DNA of 5,020 bases from NCBI GenBank assembly GCA_003651045.1, contig QMTJ01000100.1:1-5020 (forward strand), in the 5' to 3' direction. Numbering within the stretch: the stretch's first letter is position 1; each line of letters begins with the position of its first letter. Made by a program: the position numbers and the translations under genes. The notes under the pieces were generated by a model. That model ran no database searches. It saw only the letters and a program-made list of their open reading frames with translations, and had not been told where the DNA came from. The DNA comes from Thermoplasmata archaeon. Lineage in GTDB: Archaea > Thermoplasmatota > E2 > DHVEG-1. Shown piece by piece: positions 1 through 5,020 of this stretch.

Positions 1-84
1 TTCCCTTAATTTATTTGGTTGTTTTACAAATACTTAAATATTTCTTTAAAATTATAAAAATTTTATATATTAACATGGTTTTGG
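1..84. other. AT-rich non-coding edge with a possible promoter for a gene off the left side
   Basis: No open frame or RNA gene is supported here. The stretch is strongly AT-rich and contains the inverted repeat ATAAAA-A-TTTTAT at 54-66. Minus-strand ATATATAAAA (70-61) could act as a TATA box. AAGGGA (8-3) sits at the very edge and could be a ribosome binding site if a further minus-strand gene starts just outside the window. These are weak signals in AT-rich DNA. Confidence 0.3.
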
Positions 85-99
85 ACTAAAAAAATTAGA
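85..99 (-). terminator. Oligo-T transcription terminator candidate after taw3
   Basis: Immediately downstream of the taw3 stop the minus strand reads TCTAATTTTTTTAG, with seven consecutive T at 94-88. No GC-rich hairpin precedes it. Archaeal RNA polymerase terminates intrinsically at such T-runs without needing a hairpin, so this is a reasonable end for the lhr-phosphoesterase-taw3 transcript. AT richness lowers certainty. Confidence 0.45.
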
Positions 100-687
100 T
101 TACAACTCTTCCTTTAACTTATTTTCAAATCTTTGTAACTTAAAATAAGATCTTTCTATAACACTATTCGCAATTTCTACTAAAAGAGAAAGATATTCCC
201 CCGTGCAAAAAAACCTACCGTTTTTACCAATAGGCGCATCAAGACGTTCAGTACTACAGATTTCGACGATGATTTTCTTACCAATAGACTTCAACCCCGA
301 GTTTTTAAAACCACTTGAAACCGCTATTTTTAATAGTCTATCAGCCGAAGAAACAGATTTTGCACCTATATGGATAATAGGTGACTGAGCTAGCAACCAT
401 AACAAACCTTTCTTTGCATTACCCTCTACCAACTGTAAATCATCAAAGGTTATCATATGATGCCATTTACCTAGGAATCTAGCATTCTTTTTATCACCAA
501 TCGCTGGTATCTCAAGTAAAACAATCCTCCCAGCGCAACTACTAGACGTATAATAATCATCAGAGGCGTTGATAATATCTAAAACAGGTAATACTTTATC
601 ATCAACCTTGTTTTCAAACCGTGACTCCTCTAAAATTTTCAGCGCCTCTGCTTTTAAATCTAAAAAATTTTTTCTAATTTCATCCAT
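100..687 (-). CDS. taw3: tRNA(Phe) wybutosine-pathway N4-methyltransferase Taw3 (TYW3 family)
   Basis: Cytosolic S-adenosylmethionine-dependent enzyme of wyosine-derivative synthesis at guanosine 37 of tRNA(Phe). The family methylates N4 of the aminocarboxypropyl-demethylwyosine intermediate. The 195-residue length is normal for archaeal Taw3. Visible family features are YYTSSSCAGR (45-54, containing the SSCSGR-like hallmark, here with Ala), GKWHH (73-77), LLWLLAQSPIIHIGAKS (95-111), DRLLKIAVSSGFKNSG (116-131) and VEICSTERLDAPI (141-153), followed by EYLSLLVEIAN (164-174). It starts 6 bases after the phosphoesterase TAA and so is very probably the last gene of the lhr unit. It ends with TAA at 102-100, directly followed by an oligo-T stretch. 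The other wybutosine genes (trm5, taw1, taw2) are not in the window. Family assignment is strong. Confidence 0.92.
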   Translation of the reverse strand: MDEIRKNFLDLKAEALKILEESRFENKVDDKVLPVLDIINASDDYYTSSSCAGRIVLLEIPAIGDKKNARFLGKWHHMITFDDLQLVEGNAKKGLLWLLAQSPIIHIGAKSVSSADRLLKIAVSSGFKNSGLKSIGKKIIVEICSTERLDAPIGKNGRFFCTGEYLSLLVEIANSVIERSYFKLQRFENKLKEEL

Positions 688-693
688 AATTTT

Positions 694-1437
694 TTATTCC
701 CTCAACACACCTATCTCTGGAAAGGATAAACATTTTTCCCTTTCGATAATACCAACTGCTCTCAAAGAATCAACATCGATTTCTCTTAAAACTGGTGAAA
801 GTAGTTCATCATGAGGTATAAGATTAACATCACTTCCCTGTGCAAAATAGCTGAATGCAGGTAAAACCAGAAGATTTTTACTATTAATCTCTCCAAAAAG
901 GAAACATTTTATTTTTTCTTTTACACCAAGTTCACTATATAAAGCAATAGATGGGTGTTCATGTCCAAGGATGATATATTGTTGCCTAACTTTACTCAGA
1001 TTCAAATTCTTGTGACCATGTATGAATAAAAAATTTTCTTCAGCATATTTATCATAGAGATTTATGTCAAATTTCCTTGTAATCCTACTGATAAATGTAT
1101 CATGATTCCCTTTAACTACTGTGATATCATTAGAAAACTGTTTGACAAACTTAAAGAAATTACTTACTTCTTTATATTCATGGTATCCTGTCTCTGAAAA
1201 CTCATGTTTAACATCGCCATTGATCAAAAAACGACTACCCTCATGCTTTTTGAAAATCAGTTTTAAATCTTCAATTGTTTTTTTGTATTGTATTTTTGGT
1301 ATAAACATTCCTTCCTCAGCAGCAGCGGTTTCATACCCAAGATGAAGATCTGTAATTACAAGTAGGTTAAGACGTTTGATATAAACAGCAGGAAATGATT
1401 CAACGATTTCTATAACATCAAATATTTTCTGTGTCAT
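694..1437 (-). CDS. Calcineurin-like metallophosphoesterase, COG1407/PdeM-type, Lhr-associated
   Basis: Predicted cytosolic binuclear-metal phosphoesterase of 247 residues. The metal-binding motifs appear in order: TDLHLG (29-34, Asp30 and His32), NGDVKHEF (73-80, Asp75), KGNHD (109-113, Asn111 and His112), IHGH (139-142) and LGHEHP (158-162). The GDVKH signature, the GHEHP signature and the C-terminal VLPAFSYFAQGSDVN segment (191-204) mark the COG1407 group. Bacterial relatives (PdeM) are manganese-dependent phosphodiesterases/endonucleases encoded with an Lhr-type helicase, an exonuclease and a DNA ligase. This gene starts inside the helicase stop codon (ATGA at 1437-1434), which suggests translational coupling and a shared function. 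All expected ligands are present, so the enzyme is probably active. Whether it cuts DNA, RNA or a small phosphodiester cannot be read from the sequence. Confidence 0.92.
   Translation of the reverse strand: MTQKIFDVIEIVESFPAVYIKRLNLLVITDLHLGYETAAAEEGMFIPKIQYKKTIEDLKLIFKKHEGSRFLINGDVKHEFSETGYHEYKEVSNFFKFVKQFSNDITVVKGNHDTFISRITRKFDINLYDKYAEENFLFIHGHKNLNLSKVRQQYIILGHEHPSIALYSELGVKEKIKCFLFGEINSKNLLVLPAFSYFAQGSDVNLIPHDELLSPVLREIDVDSLRAVGIIEREKCLSFPEIGVLRE
699..703 (-). promoter_or_regulatory. Ribosome binding site candidate for taw3
   Basis: On the minus strand GAGGG lies within the last codons of the phosphoesterase gene, 11 bases before the taw3 ATG at 687. The match is reasonable, though the spacing is slightly long. 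It supports the start at 687 and translation from the shared operon mRNA. Confidence 0.4.
1434..1437 (-). other. ATGA stop/start overlap coupling lhr and the phosphoesterase
   Basis: On the minus strand the four bases ATGA hold the start codon of the phosphoesterase (1437-1435) and the TGA stop of the helicase (1436-1434). There is no strong Shine-Dalgarno match just upstream, so re-initiation by ribosomes finishing the helicase is the likely route to translation. This implies one mRNA and linked expression. Confidence 0.85.
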
Positions 1438-4022
1438 ATTTTCTCTATTATTGCTTCATGGAGTTCAATTAAACGTTGTCTTCTATCCTTCATTAACACG
1501 ACATCTGCCTCTCCTAGCACGATAAGATTATGTGCGAAAGGTGAAGGGACCTCTGTCTTTGCTATCTCCCATGTAACCCTACCTTTTTTCATATCATCTA
1601 TGAGTTTCTGTGTTTTTTCTATATCCATGATATCCTCCAGGATCTCTCTATATGTTTCTCTGATAACAGGGAAGTCTTCATCTATCATCTCACAGACACG
1701 GAGTAAACTTTGTGAGTTTATCTGCTGTTTCCGAACACTGATTTTATAGCCTTTATAGTTTCTAAGAACAAGGAAACTCCTAGCGGCTGTATGTCGGAAA
1801 CGTCTTTTCATCAGCTCAGTACGGCGGATATTGTTTTTCAACAACTCTATAATATCAACGGTGTAAAGCTCTCTTATAGCTTTCTCAATATCAACCTTGA
1901 TATCTCTTGGTAGAATTAGAGAGAAACCATTATCGTTAATGGTTGTAAGTACATCTGATCTCGTAGTTTTTCCTATGATGATGGCGAAAACCCGTGAAAG
2001 TGCATCATTTACTCTACGTCCATACAGAGTGTGAAAGATTAAAAGATTACGTTTCTTCAAATCCCTGGTTTCTTCAATAACTATATGGTTGTATGTTGGA
2101 ACTTTTTTAAGATAGTTATATTGTGCTTTGAAATATTGTTCAATAGCTTTTTTTGATCTACTATCAATTGGAAGCGTTGATAACAGTTTCTTCATGCCTT
2201 GTTGATCGTTTTTCTTCAAAAAGTTGAATATTTGCTCCCTGAATAACCGTATCTCTCCTGCAAGCTCATAGCTCAGTGGTAATAGCTCAGAGAACCAAGC
2301 GGGAATCGTTGGTGTTTCTTCTTTTTTCTCTTCAACATAGCATCGCATCCCTCGTGCATACCGGAACATGTAGGTTTTACCACCTAATACGAAGATGTCT
2401 TTTTTCCGTAGTCTTTCTAGGAATTCCTCCTCGATGCTACCTACATACTGTTTTTTATCAACTGTGTATACATCAACTTTTACTTCATCAGGTATTGTAC
2501 CAATGTTAAGATAATATATCACTTTAGTATACCGGCCGCGTCTCCCAAACATACCATCTTTTTCATCGAACCATATTTTACCATATATGCTTCTATCTTC
2601 AAGACTAGCGTAATGTCCAGCTACATAATGCAGTACTTGTATGAATATATCATAGTCTAGGTTATGGTAACAATAGCTGTTTTTCACAAGTGCATAGGCT
2701 TCATCTACAGACCATTTTTTATGTAATCCCATGCCTACGATATGCTGTACGAGTACATCAAGGCAGTTCTGTGGAACTCTTATTTTATCGAGATTCCTTT
2801 CAAGTGCACATCTTAGCATAACACCACATTCAACGATGTCATCTCTATCCATACCTATGATGATTCCTTTAGCTGTATCATTCAATCTATGTCCACTTCG
2901 CCCTACACGTTGCACGCATCTGGTTACTGATTTTGGAGATCCTATCTGAACAACAACATCAATGTGACCGATATCTATACCAAGCTCTAGACTAGTTGAG
3001 GAGATAACAGCTTTCAATAAACCCTTTTTAAGTTTATCTTCTACATCCCATCTGGTCTCACGTGAAAGTGAACCATGATGCGCAGCTATCTCCTCCTCTT
3101 TATAAACACCTGTGTTTTTCAAATGATGTACAACACGTTCTGTACCTGAACGAGTATTCGTGAAAACAAGCGTGGTATTATGCGCTGCGATGATCTCATC
3201 TAATTTTTCATACATTAAAGCATTCATAGCATCAGCATCAGTATAGATGATATCATCCGTAGGACATACGAGTTTAAGATCAAATGGTTTAAACCATGAT
3301 ACATCAACAACCTTACAACTCCTCATCTTTCCATTTTCATAGCCTACTAAAAACTTTGCAGCTTCTTCAAGAGGATACAAAGTAGCACCAAGGCCAATGC
3401 GAACGAAATCTCTCCCGATAACCTCACGTAGACGTTCAATACTTAGACTAAGATGAACACCACGCTTATTAGAAGCAAGCTCATGGATTTCATCAATAAC
3501 AACCCATTTTACTGTTTTTAACTTTTCAACAAAACGCTTAGAGTTCAAGATGATAGCAAGACTTTCTGGTGTAGTGATTAAAATATGTGGGGGTTTACGA
3601 AGCTGTTTCTGTTTTTCATAAGATGAGATATCACCGGTTCTTATACCAACTCGAACTTCACCAACCTCATCTCCATATAACTCTTTAATCTCCTGAAGAG
3701 GAAGAATAAGATTCTTATAAATATCGTTGTTCAAAGCACGCAGTGGACTAACATAAACACAATAAACACCCTCTTCTAGTTTTTTATGTTTACTAAGTCT
3801 AAACAAGTCACTAAGGATAACCATGAAAGCAGAAAACGTTTTACCAGAACCAGTTGGAGCAGTTATCAACACGTTCCTGTTTTTAGAGATAAGTTTAAAA
3901 GAAAAACGCTGAGGCGGTGTTAAACATCGAAACTTAGATGTAAACCAGTTTCTAACATGGCTCTCAAGGCATGCAAGGTTTTCTTCATCGGACCAAGGTT
4001 TCTTAATAAAACTAATCCCCAT
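1434..4022 (-). CDS. lhr: Lhr-Core-type superfamily 2 ATP-dependent helicase
   Basis: Cytosolic 3'-to-5' ATP-dependent nucleic-acid translocase/helicase of the Lhr family, associated with DNA repair and, in some lineages, RNA metabolism. From the ATG at 4022 it has 862 residues, close to the length of an Lhr-Core. Motifs in order: LTPPQ (34-38, Q-motif-like), Walker A APTGSGKT (55-62), VSPLRAL (Ia, near 91-97), TTPESLA (Ib, near 150-156), Walker B box DEIHE (177-181), motif III GAT (212-214), VFTNTRSGTERV (IV), AAHHGSLSRETR, STSLELGIDIG (V, 342-352) and QRVGRSGH (VI, 371-378). The C-terminal half has the Lhr hallmarks of winged-helix and beta-barrel regions: IPAWFSELLPLS near 573-584, HTLYGRRVNDALSR near 664-677, and EVPSPFAHNL near 824-833. 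An in-frame ATG at 4163 would add 47 hydrophobic residues and overlap the upstream gene by about 100 bases, so I reject it. Motif III has Gly where Ser is usual. The stop overlaps the phosphoesterase start. The archaeal Lhr1/Lhr2 subgroup is not resolved. Confidence 0.95.
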   Translation of the reverse strand: MGISFIKKPWSDEENLACLESHVRNWFTSKFRCLTPPQRFSFKLISKNRNVLITAPTGSGKTFSAFMVILSDLFRLSKHKKLEEGVYCVYVSPLRALNNDIYKNLILPLQEIKELYGDEVGEVRVGIRTGDISSYEKQKQLRKPPHILITTPESLAIILNSKRFVEKLKTVKWVVIDEIHELASNKRGVHLSLSIERLREVIGRDFVRIGLGATLYPLEEAAKFLVGYENGKMRSCKVVDVSWFKPFDLKLVCPTDDIIYTDADAMNALMYEKLDEIIAAHNTTLVFTNTRSGTERVVHHLKNTGVYKEEEIAAHHGSLSRETRWDVEDKLKKGLLKAVISSTSLELGIDIGHIDVVVQIGSPKSVTRCVQRVGRSGHRLNDTAKGIIIGMDRDDIVECGVMLRCALERNLDKIRVPQNCLDVLVQHIVGMGLHKKWSVDEAYALVKNSYCYHNLDYDIFIQVLHYVAGHYASLEDRSIYGKIWFDEKDGMFGRRGRYTKVIYYLNIGTIPDEVKVDVYTVDKKQYVGSIEEEFLERLRKKDIFVLGGKTYMFRYARGMRCYVEEKKEETPTIPAWFSELLPLSYELAGEIRLFREQIFNFLKKNDQQGMKKLLSTLPIDSRSKKAIEQYFKAQYNYLKKVPTYNHIVIEETRDLKKRNLLIFHTLYGRRVNDALSRVFAIIIGKTTRSDVLTTINDNGFSLILPRDIKVDIEKAIRELYTVDIIELLKNNIRRTELMKRRFRHTAARSFLVLRNYKGYKISVRKQQINSQSLLRVCEMIDEDFPVIRETYREILEDIMDIEKTQKLIDDMKKGRVTWEIAKTEVPSPFAHNLIVLGEADVVLMKDRRQRLIELHEAIIEKI

Positions 4023-4030
4023 AATGTAAA

Positions 4031-4034
4031 ACCT
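4031..4034 (-). promoter_or_regulatory. Weak ribosome binding site supporting the lhr start at 4022
   Basis: On the minus strand AGGT lies 8 bases upstream of the ATG at 4022, a normal Shine-Dalgarno spacing with a short match to the GGAGGTG core. It supports 4022 over the upstream in-frame ATG at 4163. If transcription starts at the TATA-predicted site near 4028, this element would not be in the mRNA and would serve only longer read-through transcripts from the dehydrogenase gene. Confidence 0.4.
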
Positions 4035-4049
4035 GAAAGACAAAACCTG

Positions 4050-4057
4050 TTTATAAA
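4050..4057 (-). promoter_or_regulatory. Archaeal TATA box candidate for the lhr unit
   Basis: The 8-mer TTTATAAA lies in the 40-base gap between the dehydrogenase stop and the helicase start and closely matches the archaeal TATA element. Archaeal transcription usually starts about 25 bases downstream of the TATA centre. That would put the start near position 4028, giving a leader of only about 6 bases before the ATG at 4022. The 8-mer is its own reverse complement, so direction is inferred from the flanking genes. An AT-rich genome makes chance matches common, but the position is apt. Confidence 0.5.
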
Positions 4058-4062
4058 ACCAT

Positions 4063-5020
4063 TCAACTGTAACTAATCCTTCTATGAATATGAATACTAC
4101 GTTTTTCAAGTTCTTCAAAAAAAGACTTACATGGGACAATCTCTTCACAACAAAAAACACCATGTTCTTTAATTAAACCTTTTTCAATCATCTGAGCGAT
4201 AATCGAAACAGGATAACCTGTAGTACGCATCATCGCAGTAATATTATTCTCTTCATCAAAGTAATCAATCATACTGTATTCTAAACCAATTTTATCCCCC
4301 TCTTTAACTCCACTACTGAATACCTTCATCAGTACAACATCTTTACCATTAACCGGTAGATTTTCCCATAAAAGTTTTATAAAAACATCTCTTGGTTTGA
4401 TTTGTTTCCCGTTAATATTTATTGGTTCCTCTGATGCAAGACCTATATCCAGCAATGGTTTAAACATTTGACAATGACCAGGATATCTAATAGTTTTGTA
4501 ATCCAAATAGCCTACTTTATTTTGAAAAGTATAAGGCATCGAGGAACACCCGCCAGACGTAAGAAATGCCTCCATTTTACCAAAAGGATAAGGAAACTCC
4601 ACAGTTTCAATCTCAGTCATAGATTTTTTAGCAACTACTCGTCCATGATCTAAAACAAGAGCATCCTCAACATACTCATTAATCAAACCATTAGGTGAAA
4701 AAACAATCTGATAATTAAAAGGAGGAACAGGATCCAATGGAAGACCACCTACACGGATTTTTATATAATCAACTATATCAAGAAAATCAACGATATCCCT
4801 AGCTATAACAGAAGTCATACCAGGTGCTAGACCGCAGTCAGGAAGAACTAACACCTTATTCTTTTTGGCCTCATCATGCAGAGACCTCTGTTTCTCCACT
4901 ATACTATTATTTCCACCAAGGTCAATAAAATGAGTTTTCTCTTCAATAGCAAATTTTGATAACTCATAGTTGAAATAATAGGGAATCGCAGATATCACAA
5001 CATCGTATTTTTGGAAAAAA
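4063..5020 (-). CDS. Saccharopine dehydrogenase / lysine 6-dehydrogenase-like oxidoreductase, 5'-partial
   Basis: Probable NAD(P)-dependent cytosolic oxidoreductase of the saccharopine dehydrogenase superfamily (COG1748-like). About 318 residues are visible. The frame stays open to the right window edge, and the residues before the GTG at 4998 (FFQKYDV, running into VISAIP) continue a typical Rossmann-fold strand. That GTG is therefore internal, and the N-terminal nucleotide-binding part with its glycine-rich loop lies outside the window. Family-like segments are VISAIPYYFN at the end of the Rossmann domain, FIDLGGN, LPDCGLAPGMTSVIA, VGGLPLDPVPPFNYQ, a GLINEY stretch, LTSGGCSSMP, and YKTIRYPGHC in the catalytic/C-terminal domain. 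The gene ends with TGA at 4065-4063, 40 bases before the helicase start, so it may be co-transcribed or separate. The family includes lysine 6-dehydrogenase, saccharopine dehydrogenase and carboxynorspermidine dehydrogenase; the substrate cannot be told from this fragment. Family assignment is confident, substrate is not. Confidence 0.85.
   Translation of the reverse strand, partial: FFQKYDVVISAIPYYFNYELSKFAIEEKTHFIDLGGNNSIVEKQRSLHDEAKKNKVLVLPDCGLAPGMTSVIARDIVDFLDIVDYIKIRVGGLPLDPVPPFNYQIVFSPNGLINEYVEDALVLDHGRVVAKKSMTEIETVEFPYPFGKMEAFLTSGGCSSMPYTFQNKVGYLDYKTIRYPGHCQMFKPLLDIGLASEEPININGKQIKPRDVFIKLLWENLPVNGKDVVLMKVFSSGVKEGDKIGLEYSMIDYFDEENNITAMMRTTGYPVSIIAQMIEKGLIKEHGVFCCEEIVPCKSFFEELEKRSIHIHRRISYS

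Noticed and set aside
54..66. Inverted repeat ATAAAA-A-TTTTAT as a hairpin terminator or operator
   Set aside because: It has only A-T pairs and a one-base centre, so it would not form a stable RNA hairpin, and such palindromes are common in AT-rich spacers.
203..388. Plus-strand open frame of 61 codons opposite taw3
   Set aside because: It lies wholly antisense to a gene with clear family motifs and shows no recognisable protein features.
569..814. Plus-strand open frame across the taw3-phosphoesterase junction
   Set aside because: Low-complexity Ser/Lys/Phe-rich translation, antisense to two supported genes, no homology recognised.
1121..1345. Plus-strand open frame of 74 codons opposite the phosphoesterase
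   Set aside because: Antisense to the metal-binding core of a supported gene; a shadow frame.
2276..2949. Two plus-strand open frames (2276-2509 and 2731-2949) opposite lhr
   Set aside because: Both are antisense to conserved Lhr segments and their Cys/Ser/His-rich translations look like shadow frames.
4023..4163. N-terminal extension of the helicase to the in-frame ATG at 4163
   Set aside because: The 47 added residues are hydrophobic and unlike any Lhr N-terminus, they overlap the well-supported end of the dehydrogenase gene, and they would place the TATA box inside the gene. The ATG at 4022 has an SD-like element and begins just before the expected Lhr start.
4468..4653. Plus-strand open frame opposite the dehydrogenase
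   Set aside because: Antisense to conserved family segments with no protein features of its own.
4996..4998. GTG at 4998 as the true start of the dehydrogenase-like gene
   Set aside because: The frame is open to the window edge and the preceding residues continue a Rossmann strand. Starting here would remove the nucleotide-binding domain.

Overview
This window looks like an AT-rich archaeal chromosome segment. All four genes lie on the minus strand and read right to left. Archaeal origin is inferred from three things: a Taw3/TYW3 wybutosine-pathway gene (archaea and eukaryotes only), an archaeal-type TATA element in the one real intergenic promoter gap, and an oligo-T stretch with no GC-rich hairpin after the last gene. 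The lineage cannot be fixed from the sequence; a euryarchaeal-type genome is plausible.

Layout in transcription order. (1) 5020-4063: a saccharopine dehydrogenase/lysine 6-dehydrogenase-like oxidoreductase, cut at its N-terminus by the window edge. (2) 4062-4023: a 40-base gap with a TATA box and a short iterated GGTTTT motif. (3) 4022-1434: an 862-residue Lhr-Core-type superfamily 2 helicase. (4) 1437-694: a COG1407-type metallophosphoesterase whose start overlaps the helicase stop (ATGA). (5) 687-100: Taw3, the wybutosine-pathway N4-methyltransferase, 6 bases after the phosphoesterase. (6) 99-1: AT-rich non-coding DNA with an oligo-T terminator candidate and a possible promoter for a gene off the left edge.

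The last three genes form a tight, probably co-transcribed unit. Lhr next to a COG1407 phosphoesterase parallels the bacterial DNA-repair cluster of Lhr-Core helicase, PdeM-type phosphoesterase, exonuclease and ligase, although no ligase or exonuclease is seen here. A tRNA-modification gene in the same unit leaves open whether the pair acts on DNA, RNA or both. The dehydrogenase looks metabolically unrelated and may only be an upstream neighbour.

I found no mobile element, CRISPR array, RNA gene or clearly new system. The points most worth a second look are the Lhr-phosphoesterase-Taw3 operon, a non-canonical helicase motif III (Gly-Ala-Thr instead of Ser-Ala-Thr), and the iterated motif in the lhr promoter.
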